From positions 540,586-604,585 of the forward strand of contig JAFDXL010000005.1 of NCBI GenBank assembly GCA_018267955.1: 64,000 nt of DNA. Direction: 5' to 3'. A program made the translations under genes and the position numbers. This document shows positions 1-9,070 of this stretch, piece by piece. Numbering within the stretch: the first letter of the stretch is position 1; the number at the start of each line of letters is the position of its first letter. Source of the DNA: Bacteroidota bacterium (lineage in GTDB: Bacteria > Bacteroidota > Bacteroidia > Chitinophagales > Chitinophagaceae). The notes under the pieces were generated by a model, which saw nothing but the letters and a program-made list of their open reading frames with translations, did not search any database and was not told where the DNA came from.

Positions 1-2
1 AG

Positions 3-1343
3 CTGAAGCTTGTGGGCAAGGTAGAACGCATGAAAGATTACCTGCAACACACAGCGGCGGTTGGTGCCATAAATGTTATAGAAAAGAGCCTGGCAGCGCT
101 GGAAGCCGAAGTAAATACTTTGGTAGAAGCCAACCATAAGCTGAAGCTGGAGCTGGCACAGGAAGCAGAAACACTGGCGAAAAGTGAACAGTGGAAAGAA
201 ACCACCCAACACTTTAAAGATCTGGCTGAAAAGTGGAAAAAAATCGGCTACCTGGATAAACATCGTAATGATGAACTCTGGAACCGCATAGAAGCTGCTA
301 AGAATGCTTTCTTCGATCGCAAACGCCAAAACCAGGAAGATGTAAACAAAGAGATGTTGCAAAACCTGGACCTGAAACTGGAAATGGTGGAAAAAGCAGA
401 GGCGCTGGCGGCATCAGAAAACTGGAAAGAAGCTACTGAGGCCTTTCATAACCTGATGGAGCAATGGAAGCAGACAGGCCGCACGATGCACGATAAGAAT
501 GAGGAACTGTGGCATCGCTTCATCACTGCAAAGAATACTTTCTTTGAAAAGAAAAAAGGACATTTCGATACCATACAGGCAGAGCAGGAGACCAATATGG
601 CTGCCAAGCTAAGCCTGATAGAAAAAGCAGAAGCGCTTCAAAACAGTACAGATTGGGGTAATACAGCACAGGCATTTACTGAGCTGATGGACCAATGGAA
701 ATCTATAGGCCGCGTGCCTGCAGATAAAGCAGATGAACTATGGAATAAATTCATTGGCGCTAAGGAAGCTTTCTTTAAAGCCAAGAAAGCGCACTCTGAA
801 AATCTTAAAGTAAGCCTGCAGGATAACTATGCACAGAAATTAGCACTCCTTAAACGCGCGGAATCTTTACAGCACTCTAACCAATGGAGGGAAGCAACAG
901 ATGAGATGATGGAACTGATGGAGACCTGGAAGAAGATCGGTCCGGTTCCACGCGAGTTCAATAACGAGATCTGGGAAAAATTTAATGCAGCACGCAAGAA
1001 ATTCTTTCAGCGCAAGGACGCTAACCGTGAGCATCGCAAGCAACTTGCAGAAAAACATAAGCACCAACGCGTACAGCAGACTTATGATTTTGTTCAAAAG
1101 CTTGAGGATGAACTAAGAGAAGAACAGGAACGCCTGGCTGATTTTAAAGAAGGCATTCTAAATATTACTCCAGGCCGCAAGGAAGCAGAACTACGTACAC
1201 ACCTGGAAAAACTGATAGCCCAGACCGAACATAAGATCGAACACAAGACAGAGAAACTTGCGGAGGCTAGAAAGCAACTGCAGGAACTGGAAGAGAAAGC
1301 GCAGCAGGAAACCGCGGCTAACCCTCAGCAGGAAGCCGAATAA
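3..1343 (+). CDS. DUF349 domain-containing protein (5' end outside window)
   Basis: The frame is open to the left edge of the window, and the first in-window start (GTG at 12) has no start signals, so the gene almost certainly begins upstream. The visible 440 or so residues hold four DUF349 repeats spaced about 75 residues apart. Each repeat has the pattern W-(K/G/R)-x-(A/T)-(T/A) ... W-K-x-(I/T)-G ... E-(L/I)-W-x-(R/K)-F ... (F/A)-F-x-(R/K)-K. A charged, probably coiled-coil tail rich in Glu, Lys and Gln follows (last 100 residues). No signal peptide or membrane segment is visible in this part. DUF349 proteins are common in Bacteroidota and have no well-established role, so I assign none. 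The gene ends 4 bases before the stop of the convergent thioredoxin-like gene. Confidence 0.85.
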   Translation: MKLVGKVERMKDYLQHTAAVGAINVIEKSLAALEAEVNTLVEANHKLKLELAQEAETLAKSEQWKETTQHFKDLAEKWKKIGYLDKHRNDELWNRIEAAKNAFFDRKRQNQEDVNKEMLQNLDLKLEMVEKAEALAASENWKEATEAFHNLMEQWKQTGRTMHDKNEELWHRFITAKNTFFEKKKGHFDTIQAEQETNMAAKLSLIEKAEALQNSTDWGNTAQAFTELMDQWKSIGRVPADKADELWNKFIGAKEAFFKAKKAHSENLKVSLQDNYAQKLALLKRAESLQHSNQWREATDEMMELMETWKKIGPVPREFNNEIWEKFNAARKKFFQRKDANREHRKQLAEKHKHQRVQQTYDFVQKLEDELREEQERLADFKEGILNITPGRKEAELRTHLEKLIAQTEHKIEHKTEKLAEARKQLQELEEKAQQETAANPQQEAE

Positions 1344-1347
1344 GCAT

Positions 1348-1854
1348 TTAGTCTTGTAACGCAGCCAGGATATCTTTCATGTGGGCACCGCCCTCGAAGA
1401 ATTTCACCAGCTTTTTGTGCTTATCGTAAATGACGATATCAGGCACATAATAGGCTTGGTAAAATTTGTGGAAGAACATGTCTATGTCTTTGCCCATCAT
1501 TACATTTCTGTAACGCTTCATATCGTTGCGATTATAAAAAGCACGGATCTCTGAGATATTCTGTGGTGCCACCATACATATCTGCACATTCCTGAGGTCG
1601 TGCATGCTCTTTTTCAGGGTATCGGTCATCATCTGGCAATGGTCGCAGTCTGTGCTAAAGAACATCAGCATTGTGTACCTGCCCTCTTCAATATTGAAGG
1701 TATTGAAAGTGGTAGCGCTATCCATGAGCAGGATGTTGAAAGCAGGCAGCGTGGGGTATTTCTTATATGGCGGGGTGGTAGTATCTGCCGGGTGTGCATA
1801 TACACTCAAACTCATGATACTGAAAAACACCAATAACAACTGCTTTAGCTTCAT
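1348..1854 (-). CDS. Secreted thioredoxin-fold protein (redoxin-like)
   Basis: A 168-residue protein with a clear N-terminal signal peptide (Lys-Leu-Lys, then a hydrophobic stretch ending in a VYA-type cleavage site) followed by a thioredoxin-like domain. The active-site-like motif is STDCDHC, with cysteines at about 70 and 73, preceded by the usual beta strand 'YTMLMFFS'. It probably handles thiol-disulfide exchange or binding in the periplasm; the substrate cannot be told. A longer reading from 1923 is possible, but it would place 23 extra residues before the signal peptide. A TAnnTTTG promoter box lies inside that extension at 1872-1879, so I chose the ATG at 1854 (the ATG at 1863 is the alternative). 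It faces the helicase gene divergently. Confidence 0.8.
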   Translation of the reverse strand: MKLKQLLLVFFSIMSLSVYAHPADTTTPPYKKYPTLPAFNILLMDSATTFNTFNIEEGRYTMLMFFSTDCDHCQMMTDTLKKSMHDLRNVQICMVAPQNISEIRAFYNRNDMKRYRNVMMGKDIDMFFHKFYQAYYVPDIVIYDKHKKLVKFFEGGAHMKDILAALQD

Positions 1855-1871
1855 ACATGCCATGTTTGTTA

Positions 1872-1879
1872 CAAATGTA
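1872..1879 (-). promoter_or_regulatory. Putative -7 box (TACATTTG) of the thioredoxin-like gene
   Basis: The minus strand reads TACATTTG, matching the Bacteroidota TAnnTTTG -7 consensus, 18 bases before the chosen ATG at 1854. I see no clear TTG -33 element. It supports the shorter start. Confidence 0.4.
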
Positions 1880-1948
1880 AGTAACCTTTCTTTTTCTAAA
1901 TTATATGGGTTTGCTAACTTCATATCCCGAGATTTTTAATTACCCGCT

Positions 1949-4900
1949 ATGCTTGTAAACGAAGAGCTTTTTCTTGAACGATATAATAAACTGAATGACC
2001 AGCAACGCAAGGCGGTTAACCAGATATACGGGCCGGTAATGGTAATTGCCGGGCCGGGTACCGGTAAGACCGAAGTACTTTCTATGCGCATTGCCAACCT
2101 GCTCCGCAGCGAGGCACAGGTACAGCCGCAAGAGATATTATGCCTTACCTATACCGACGAGGCTACCAACTCTATGCGCAGAAGACTGGTGCAGATAATT
2201 GGTGCTGCGGCGCATAAAGTAAACATTGGCACCTTTCACTCATTTTGCAACAATGTAATTCAAAATAATAGCGAATACTTCAGCCTGCGGGCTTTGCAGC
2301 CCATAACAGATCTCGAGCGCACAGAGTTCCTGTACGAAATGCTGGAGGAATTACCACAGGGCCATATCATGCGCAAGCTGAGTGGCAATATATATTTTGA
2401 TGCCGGCAGGCTGGCACGATTGTTCGACATGATGAAGCGTGAGAACCTGAGTGCAGAAAATATTTCAGACGCTATCGATATCTACCTCAACGATCTGCCG
2501 GCACGCGAAGAATATATTTATAAAAAAAGCGGCAAGGGATATGCAAAAGGTGATCTAAAGCAATCGCTGATAGATGAGGAAACGAAGCGAATGGAAACCA
2601 CGCGTGCAGCTGCGCAACTGTTTGAGGTATATCGCGAAAAGATGAAAGCACGCGGCCGCTACGATTTTAACGATATGATCATGTGGGTGCTCGAGGCTTT
2701 TAAGAATCACCCGGCATTATTGCTAAGTTACCAGGAGCGCCACCAGTTTATACTCGTAGATGAATTCCAGGATACGAACGGTTCGCAAAATGAATTGCTA
2801 AACCTGCTTACAGAATTCTGGGATGATCCCAACATATTTGTAGTGGGCGATGATGACCAATCTATTTACGAATTCCAGGGGGCGCGCATACGTAACATTA
2901 TTGATTTCTACGACAGGTATAAACAGAATATCCATGTGGTAGTATTGCCTCAAAACTATCGCTCATCGCAACTGATATTGGATAAAGCAACTGCTGCTAT
3001 TGAAAATAACACCCAAAGGCTTATCAGCCAGCTAGATGAGCTGCAACTGGATAAGAACATCGTTGCATCGCACCCAAGGTTTGCAGAAGGCAAGGAAACA
3101 GTACCACCAGTAATTAAAGTATATAACAACATACTGCAGGAAGAAGCAGATATTATTTCGGAGGTCGAAAGCTTGCAGAAAAATGGTGTGCCTCTGAATC
3201 ATGTAGCTATACTTTACGCACAACATAAGCAGGCCGATAATATTATTGCATTGATGGAACGCAAAAGCATTCCGTACAATGTAAAAAAGCCGGTAAACAT
3301 ACTGGAGCTACCACTGATAGAGCAAATACTGAAGGTGCTTTATTACCTGGATGAGGAACGAAAACAACCATTCTCATCAGAAGCAAGATTGTTCGAGATC
3401 ATGCACGCTCCTTACTACGAGATAGCGCCTACGGATATTGCCATGCTTTCCTTATATATTCAGCAAAACAGGAGCAAGGATAGGGCACTCGGATACTGGC
3501 GTTTGGTTTTAGCGAATGTTTTGCTACTGGAGTCTTTGCATCTCGGTTCGGTAAAAGCTATGTCGCGCATGGGCCGTAATCTCGATAACTGGCTGCAGGA
3601 ACAACTATCATTACCACTACCCTTGCTGGTGGAGAAAATCATTTATGAAAGCGGCATTGTAGCGCACCTGCTGAAGAAGAAAGACCATGTATGGCAAATG
3701 CAGGTACTCAATTCGTTCTTCGAATTTGTAAAAGAAGTACATGGTCGTAAGCCGGGTATTAAAATAGAGGAACTGCTACGGATGATAGAACGTATGCAGG
3801 ATGAAAACATTGCTATTCCGGTGCAGAAAGTAGTACACAATGAAAATGGTGTGTATCTATACACCGCGCATGGTGCCAAGGGCAATGAGTTCGAATACGT
3901 TTACCTGATAGGTGCCACCAAAAACTTCTGGGAAGATAAACGTGGTGGTAATATGAACTATAAACTGCCCGATACCATCACCAATACCAAAGACGATGCG
4001 GAAAAAAGCTATCGTACTGAAGTAGCGCGCAGGCTATTCTATGTAGCGCTTACGCGCGCTAAGAAACATCTGCAGGTGTCTTATACGCTGAATGATAACA
4101 ATGGCAAACCTATAGAGCATTCGATATTTATAGATGAGATCAGCACGCCGGAAGAACGTATAGATCAGTCTGTAACTACCGCAGAAGTATTGGAATACAT
4201 GCAATGGGCATTGCAACCAATACCTGAAGTAAGGATAGCATTAGCCAATCACCAATGGATAGAGCAGGTACTGCAATCATTTACCATGAGCTATACAGCG
4301 TTATCTAAATACCTGCGCTGCCATCTTGCATTCTATTACGAGCATATCCTTAAAGTGCCTTTCCTGCGCAGCGATGCGCTTGCATTCGGTAGTGCAGTGC
4401 ACAATACATTGGAGCGTATGTTCCTTATGATGAAAGAAGCAAATGGTGTGTTCCCTCCTTTAGAAGAGGTGCTGAATATATTCGGCGCATCGATGTATCG
4501 AGAGCAGGAATGCTTTACACCATTACAATACAATCGCCGTATGGAACAGGGCAGGCAAATACTTAGTGAATACTACAACGAGTATATAGATAAGTTTGAG
4601 AAGAATGTAGAGATAGAATTGAAAATACCACGTTATCACCTGGATGGTGTACCGGTTACAGGTAAGATAGATAAGATAGAACTGGATGGTGATAACTGCA
4701 CTGTGATAGATTATAAGAGTGGCGACCCCGATAAGTCCGGATCTAAGAATACTGCCGGCCCAACCGAAGCAGACCCTAATGGAGGCGACTACTGGAGGCA
4801 GATGGTCTTCTACAAACTATTGATAGAAAATTACCAGGACAGGCATTGGCGCGTAGTAAAAGGTATGTTTGATTTTATAGAACGTGGTAAAAAAACCAAC

Positions 4901-5098
4901 CAGTTTAAAAGATACACCATACCATTCTTTGAAGCAGATGAGCAAATAGTACGCAAACAATTACGCGACTCTTATGCCGGTATTATGAATCATGAGTTTG
5001 ATAAAGGTTGTGGTAGGGAAGATTGTAACTGGTGTAATTTTGCTAAGCGTTATGAATTGATACGCGATACACAGGAAGTAGAGATAGACGATTTGTAA
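1949..5098 (+). CDS. UvrD/Rep-type DNA helicase fused to an Fe-S PD-(D/E)XK nuclease
   Basis: A 1049-residue superfamily 1A helicase. The Walker A motif AGPGTGKT is at residues 34-41, the Walker B-like motif is LVDEFQDT, and later motifs include GDDDQSIYEFQGA, QNYRS and VALTRAKKHL. The C-terminal part from about residue 780 is a RecB/AddB-like nuclease: SYTALSKYLRC, a conserved GSAVH, and a catalytic 'GKIDKIEL ... VIDYKSG'. A cysteine at about 791 plus C1021, C1026 and C1029 form the split four-cysteine 'iron staple' seen in AddB-type nucleases. The family joins strand unwinding with end resection in recombination repair, in the cytoplasm. It could be a stand-alone AdnA/AddAB-like resection enzyme; no partner subunit is next to it. 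The ATG at 1949 follows a short AT-rich leader. Confidence 0.9.
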   Translation: MLVNEELFLERYNKLNDQQRKAVNQIYGPVMVIAGPGTGKTEVLSMRIANLLRSEAQVQPQEILCLTYTDEATNSMRRRLVQIIGAAAHKVNIGTFHSFCNNVIQNNSEYFSLRALQPITDLERTEFLYEMLEELPQGHIMRKLSGNIYFDAGRLARLFDMMKRENLSAENISDAIDIYLNDLPAREEYIYKKSGKGYAKGDLKQSLIDEETKRMETTRAAAQLFEVYREKMKARGRYDFNDMIMWVLEAFKNHPALLLSYQERHQFILVDEFQDTNGSQNELLNLLTEFWDDPNIFVVGDDDQSIYEFQGARIRNIIDFYDRYKQNIHVVVLPQNYRSSQLILDKATAAIENNTQRLISQLDELQLDKNIVASHPRFAEGKETVPPVIKVYNNILQEEADIISEVESLQKNGVPLNHVAILYAQHKQADNIIALMERKSIPYNVKKPVNILELPLIEQILKVLYYLDEERKQPFSSEARLFEIMHAPYYEIAPTDIAMLSLYIQQNRSKDRALGYWRLVLANVLLLESLHLGSVKAMSRMGRNLDNWLQEQLSLPLPLLVEKIIYESGIVAHLLKKKDHVWQMQVLNSFFEFVKEVHGRKPGIKIEELLRMIERMQDENIAIPVQKVVHNENGVYLYTAHGAKGNEFEYVYLIGATKNFWEDKRGGNMNYKLPDTITNTKDDAEKSYRTEVARRLFYVALTRAKKHLQVSYTLNDNNGKPIEHSIFIDEISTPEERIDQSVTTAEVLEYMQWALQPIPEVRIALANHQWIEQVLQSFTMSYTALSKYLRCHLAFYYEHILKVPFLRSDALAFGSAVHNTLERMFLMMKEANGVFPPLEEVLNIFGASMYREQECFTPLQYNRRMEQGRQILSEYYNEYIDKFEKNVEIELKIPRYHLDGVPVTGKIDKIELDGDNCTVIDYKSGDPDKSGSKNTAGPTEADPNGGDYWRQMVFYKLLIENYQDRHWRVVKGMFDFIERGKKTNQFKRYTIPFFEADEQIVRKQLRDSYAGIMNHEFDKGCGREDCNWCNFAKRYELIRDTQEVEIDDL

Positions 5099-5116
5099 AA
5101 GAATAAACTTATAAAC

Positions 5117-5572
5117 ATGAATAAAACTATCCCGGCTATTGGTTTGCTTATTGTAATGAGCGCTTGTAAAAAACCAGGTTCAGGTACTACACAGCCGGCT
5201 GCTATACCTACACGTGTTGATAGTATCACCGGCATCTATAAAGGAAGTATGCGAACGGTAGGGAGATGGTATTATACGAATAGCGCAGGAGGAGTTGATA
5301 GCGGTTATGTGGACAGCAGCTATGCAACATCTTTTACTATTAATAAATTATCCGGCGACTCTTTTATGGCTGTATTGCAGTATTATGTCGATAGCGCGGT
5401 ATTTACTCTACATGCGGATAACCTGAACTATTACATAGGAGACCCCAATCATGGCGGCTTCTATTTCAATTTATACCCTGCAAATGACAGTGTTTATTTT
5501 TACAATGGGACTGGCGGCTCCGGTGGAGGGAATTCGTCCTACTTCGGACATACATTTACCGGAAAGAAATAA
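5117..5572 (+). CDS. Small lipoprotein of unknown function
   Basis: A 151-residue protein with a lipoprotein signal peptide: hydrophobic 'IPAIGLLIVMSAC' ending in a lipobox (VMSAC, cysteine at about residue 17), followed by a Lys-Lys-Pro-Gly linker. The mature part is rich in Tyr, Gly, Ser and Asp with repeated 'YVDS' and ends in a Gly/Ser-rich stretch, as in small beta-sheet envelope proteins. I do not recognise the family. It starts 18 bases after the helicase stop and ends at a strong terminator, so it may be co-transcribed with the helicase, though a functional link is not implied. Confidence 0.7.
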   Translation: MNKTIPAIGLLIVMSACKKPGSGTTQPAAIPTRVDSITGIYKGSMRTVGRWYYTNSAGGVDSGYVDSSYATSFTINKLSGDSFMAVLQYYVDSAVFTLHADNLNYYIGDPNHGGFYFNLYPANDSVYFYNGTGGSGGGNSSYFGHTFTGKK

Positions 5573-5610
5573 GATGATAGCTCTAAAATTGCTGATATAC
5601 ACTTGTTATA

Positions 5611-5643
5611 ATATAAAAGGGAAGCATTGCTTCCCTTTTATAT
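5611..5643. terminator. Bidirectional intrinsic terminator
   Basis: A perfect 15-base inverted repeat (5611-5625 and 5629-5643) with a 3-base loop. The GGGAAGC/GCTTCCC core is flanked by A-rich and T-rich arms. It sits between the convergent lipoprotein gene (ends 5572) and the SDR gene (ends 5647), so it can serve both. Confidence 0.85.
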
Positions 5644-5646
5644 TTC

Positions 5647-6381
5647 TCACCAAGGGCTTTCATCCCCACCTTCAGCATCCTTACTGAAAAACTTGCCAGT
5701 AGGCCCATCAGCATCTAAGACAGAATATTTCACTACAAAAGCTGCAGCATCTTCTACAGAACCGGTACCCTGATGACGATTAAAATCTGTAGCTGTATGG
5801 CCGGGGTCAATTACGTTCACTTTAAATCCTTTGTCCTTTAGTTCATGCGCCAGTGCAATAGTATATGCATTGAGTGCAGTTTTTGAAGGGCCGTATGCTG
5901 CTCCCTTGTATGCATAGTACTTCCATGATGGATCGCTATGCAATGTAAGTGATCCCAGTCCTGATGTAACATTAGTAATAACAGGGTTTGCTGAAACCGA
6001 AAGTAAATTCAAAAACTTCTGTACAACATTTATAGTACCAAAGAAATTGGTATCAAAAACCGCTCTTATATCCTGTACTGCTACTGATGATGGCTGTTGT
6101 GGTAGCTTGCCTAATATACCTGCATTATTTACCAGCAGATCTAACACATCCGTTTTCGCAGCTACAATTTTTGATGCTTCTACAACAGATATCTCATTGC
6201 TGATATCTATTTGCACAACTTCAACATTATTCAATCCGTCAGCGATCAGTTGCTCCACTGCTTGTTGACCATTTACCATATCCCTGCTACCGAGGTATAC
6301 ATAGTACCCTTTACGCAATAACCCGCGGACCGTTTCAAAACCTATGCTTTTATTTGCTCCCGTTACTAATGCTCTTTTCAT
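5647..6381 (-). CDS. SDR family NAD(P)-dependent oxidoreductase
   Basis: A 244-residue classical short-chain dehydrogenase/reductase. The cofactor-binding glycine motif TGANKSIG is at residues 7-14, NNAG at 85-88, the catalytic serine at about 140 (NVTSG) and the catalytic Y163-G-P-S-K167. The 'SRD' after beta-2 hints at NADP preference. The length is normal for the family. The substrate is unknown; proteins of this kind are often annotated as carbonyl reductase-like. It lies directly downstream of an AraC-type regulator on the same strand (gap about 70 bases) and has its own -7 box, so regulation by that neighbour is a reasonable inference. Confidence 0.88.
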   Translation of the reverse strand: MKRALVTGANKSIGFETVRGLLRKGYYVYLGSRDMVNGQQAVEQLIADGLNNVEVVQIDISNEISVVEASKIVAAKTDVLDLLVNNAGILGKLPQQPSSVAVQDIRAVFDTNFFGTINVVQKFLNLLSVSANPVITNVTSGLGSLTLHSDPSWKYYAYKGAAYGPSKTALNAYTIALAHELKDKGFKVNVIDPGHTATDFNRHQGTGSVEDAAAFVVKYSVLDADGPTGKFFSKDAEGGDESPW

Positions 6382-6406
6382 TGTCTTTGCTTTTATTTTA
6401 ATGTAG

Positions 6407-6414
6407 CAAAGCTA
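6407..6414 (-). promoter_or_regulatory. Putative -7 box (TAGCTTTG) of the SDR gene
   Basis: TAGCTTTG on the minus strand matches TAnnTTTG, 26 bases before the SDR start codon. Just upstream, CGCCT and AGGCG (6419-6436) form an imperfect inverted repeat that could be a binding site for the neighbouring AraC regulator; that part is only a guess. Confidence 0.4.
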
Positions 6415-6452
6415 TGATCGCCTACAGTGACAGGCGGGTGTTCCTATCGGTT

Positions 6453-7343
6453 TCAATGGTACATTTCGCGGAAGTTTTCGCGGAAGTATGCCGGAGTATT
6501 CCCGGTTATGCGTTTAAAGAAACGCGCAAAGTAAGACGCATCTTCAAAGCCCAGGTGATAAGCTATTTCCTTAACGGCATATTCTGTATGAAATAATAAG
6601 CGCTTGGCTTCCAATATCAGACGTTCATGTATATGCGCAATAGCCGGTTTACCGGTTTGCTCTTTCACTACCTCGCTTAAGTGTCCTGCTGACAAATTCA
6701 ACAGGGCGGCATATTCCGATACTTCATGCACTTTAGTATAATGTTCTTCTATCTTTGCTAAATAATTTTTAAGCACTACTTGCCCAGGTTCTATTGTGCT
6801 TTCAGAAAACTGCTCTACATACAATCGGCTGAGGTAAACCAGCAATATTTTTGTGTATGATAAAAGCATAGCATGCTGCCAGGTGCTTTTTGTATGATAC
6901 TCTGTATAGACCTTATCCAGTATATCTTCTATAAACAACAGGTCCGGCGCACTTAGTGAGAGCTCATGACCATTGTGTGGATTTTTTATTACCGGCAACT
7001 CTTTCAATAGTCCTTCATTATCTGTTGCAAGAAATTCCTTGGTAAAAGATAAACTCACGCCCGAGAGCGGCTTTGTTTCTTCTTTGAGATGTACCTGGTG
7101 AGGAACCGTAAAATAGAAGGTGTCAGGTTTTAATGTATAAGGTGTCATATCTATCCAGTGTCGGCTGTCTCCTTTTCTTACCAGCACTAAAAAGTAATAA
7201 TCCTTTCTGTGTGGCACCAGGAAATCCGAAAGTTTATAATTGATAACACTATCATTCCTGTTTATGCGGAACATGGTATTGCCAACCGTAGCATCGGGTG
7301 TCAGAGGATATTTAGGAATAGGCTTATCGTTATACAACTGCAT
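6453..7343 (-). CDS. AraC family transcriptional regulator
   Basis: A 296-residue regulator. The C-terminal 100 residues form the double helix-turn-helix of the AraC/XylS family: 'LNLSAGHLSEVVKEQTGK' for the first HTH and 'VKEIAYHLGFEDASYFARFFKRITGNTPAYFR' as the conserved second HTH and signature, split here across the family motif A-x-x-L-G-F-x-D. The N-terminal 180 residues resemble a cupin-like sensing domain ('FYFTVPHQVH'). A longer reading begins at a GTG (7388), but that codon lies inside the terminator of the upstream gene. The ATG at 7343, just after a TACATTTG box (7347-7354), is preferred. It probably controls the SDR gene next to it. Confidence 0.87.
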   Translation of the reverse strand: MQLYNDKPIPKYPLTPDATVGNTMFRINRNDSVINYKLSDFLVPHRKDYYFLVLVRKGDSRHWIDMTPYTLKPDTFYFTVPHQVHLKEETKPLSGVSLSFTKEFLATDNEGLLKELPVIKNPHNGHELSLSAPDLLFIEDILDKVYTEYHTKSTWQHAMLLSYTKILLVYLSRLYVEQFSESTIEPGQVVLKNYLAKIEEHYTKVHEVSEYAALLNLSAGHLSEVVKEQTGKPAIAHIHERLILEAKRLLFHTEYAVKEIAYHLGFEDASYFARFFKRITGNTPAYFRENFREMYH

Positions 7344-7346
7344 GCG

Positions 7347-7354
7347 CAAATGTA
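7347..7354 (-). promoter_or_regulatory. Putative -7 box (TACATTTG) of the AraC gene
   Basis: A TAnnTTTG match only 3 bases before the chosen ATG (7343). If used, the transcript would be nearly leaderless. No clear -33 TTG is seen because the terminator hairpin of the upstream gene occupies that place. Confidence 0.35.
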
Positions 7355-7363
7355 TCAAAAACA

Positions 7364-7395
7364 ATACTGGGTGGCTTGTATCAGCCACCCAGTAT
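7364..7395 (-). terminator. Intrinsic terminator after the T9SS gene remnant
   Basis: A perfect 13-base inverted repeat (7364-7376 and 7383-7395) with a 6-base loop, 15 bases past the stop codon at 7411 on the minus strand, followed by TTGTTTTTG. It fits a Rho-independent terminator. Confidence 0.8.
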
Positions 7396-7410
7396 ATTCA
7401 TTCTATTGTC

Positions 7411-8945
7411 TTATTGTTTCAACACTTTATAACTGCTTCGCTTACCATCTGCATCCGTTAGCTGGAGTATGTAATTGCCTGGTGGCAGATCATTTGTCGG
7501 GATGGTTTCCTTAGCACTTCTCGCTATACCGTTATACACCTGCCTGCCGTAAACATCATACAACAGCATACGGGTACGTTCCTGTACACCTTCTACCATT
7601 AGCTCATCATATACCGGGTTGGGGTAAATGCGCACGAAAACGTTTTTGGGTGCTTGTGCAGGATCAATTGCGGTAAGGGCGCAGCCCGGTAGTTCACAGC
7701 CATTGCTATCAACCTTTAGCAACCATACATCCCCCGAATGCCAGGATGGTTGTTTGAAATTGATCTCCATACCTGTAAATACAATACTTTTATCAGCTAA
7801 TTCGTAAGCGTCTGTAAAATATTGCCAACCTGCCGTATCGTAGGCATAGCTATTATCCCACACTATGTTTCCTGCATTATCCAGTTTCACCGCCCAGCCT
7901 CTTGTATTACTTCCATTCCTCACTTTTGAGCAACAAAAAGCCAGGTATCCATTATCTTTCAATTGCCGCACCATCCATATATATTTATGGCCGGGGCTAT
8001 CACTAAATACTTTCATCCAGGTTATCCTGAAATTATCATCCAGGTGCGCTACGTAATCAGGAAAATTGATCACATCATCTATATAGGTTGAATCTGGGAT
8101 CTGCTCTAGCTGTCCATAATGGAAGAAACCTCCATTGCGGTCTTTGAAAATATTACCTCCGCCTCTTGTACCTCTGCCAGCAAAACCCTGCATATAAATG
8201 GTATCCTTCAGGATATTACCATCAAGATCCACCTTCATAAAACGTGGATGATAGTAATAGATAGGATCATTCTTTTTGATAACCTTTATTTCGTCTACTG
8301 TGCTACCTACCAATATGGTACTGTTATCTATTAGATCTACGCTTGTAATAGTCTCCTGGTAACCCAGGTAGCTATAGGTTTTTATCCATAATTGATTACC
8401 GACGCTATCTGTTCTTATCAACTGACCTATTCTAAAATTGTTCGCTTTATGGGTTGAAAAACCCGCTAGTAAGTATCCTTTATCAGATAGTTGTACTACA
8501 TCAGCAACTTCTTGCTGATAATTTGCCGTATCCAGATTGTAAATATGATAGGATAGCATATTCCCGTTTTATTCAATATCGCGTATCCTGCACTGACAGA
8601 TTCCAGGTTCGCTGATGCCCAATGAACAGAAAAAGGTATTAGAAAGTTGCTATCTGGCAATTTTTTTACAGCTCCTACTCTGCCCACATTACACCAAGCA
8701 TTTTGAATACCTGCCGAACCCGTTAGTTGGATATGATCGCCTGCTGATGAAGCCTTAATTGTGAAAATAATTTGGTCGTGGCTTTGGGCTGTGCCGAACA
8801 CAGTGATCTTACCTGAATCTGCGAATAAACTAGAGCCTCAATCGCTGGTGGAGTCAATATCATAAAAAGTATTGAAGTTTTGGGCAATACATGTTGATGC
8901 CGTTAACAGGAATAATAGTGATAGTGTATAGTGTTTTAAGTTCAT
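7411..8945 (-). pseudogene. T9SS type A sorting domain protein, disrupted by a stop codon and a frameshift
   Basis: Read from an ATG at 8943-8945, the frame gives a signal peptide (about 22 residues, ending CIA-Q), then meets an in-frame TGA at codon 36 (8838-8840). Beyond the TGA the same frame continues with a plausible protein ('TVFGTAQSHDQIIF...') until about 8575. There the coding frame shifts by one base at an AATAAAAC run: restoring one A joins '...AILNKNGN' to 'MLSYHIYNLD' and the remaining 382 residues. The C-terminus is a typical T9SS type A tail ('IYPNPVYDELMVEG ... GNYILQL'). The full product would be about 511 residues with scattered Asp/Gly repeats, probably a secreted beta-rich protein. 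Either it is a recent pseudogene or there are two sequence errors. Confidence 0.8.
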
Positions 8946-8967
8946 AGTAAATAATTAACTATTTACT
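8946..8967. repeat. Inverted repeat directly upstream of the broken T9SS gene
   Basis: AGTAAATA (8946-8953) and TATTTACT (8960-8967) form a perfect 8-base inverted repeat immediately before the ATG. It could be an operator or an RNA hairpin. Its AT-richness makes chance occurrence possible. Confidence 0.35.
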
Positions 8968-9010
8968 TAGTGAAATTATTGTGTCATACACTTTAAGCCA
9001 AATCTTACCA

Positions 9011-9051
9011 ATAAATGTAAAGGGCACCTGATCGGTGCCCTTTACATTTAT
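9011..9051 (-). terminator. Intrinsic terminator of the OmpA-family gene
   Basis: A perfect 18-base inverted repeat (9011-9028 and 9034-9051) with a 5-base loop. The GGGCACC/GGTGCCC core starts 19 bases after the stop of the minus-strand OmpA gene. Confidence 0.85.
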
Positions 9052-9070
9052 TAACTAGAAAGAGTAATTA

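Noticed and set aside
1855..1923. ATG start of the thioredoxin-like protein at 1923
   Set aside because: It would put 23 residues before a clean signal peptide, and a promoter box lies within that stretch.
7344..7388. GTG start of the AraC regulator at 7388
   Set aside because: It lies inside the terminator hairpin of the upstream gene and the extra residues show no family match; the ATG at 7343 has a -7 box.
8838..8840. In-frame TGA as a selenocysteine codon
   Set aside because: A frameshift occurs 260 bases later in the same gene, no selenocysteine-type active site surrounds it, and the protein is a structural T9SS cargo.
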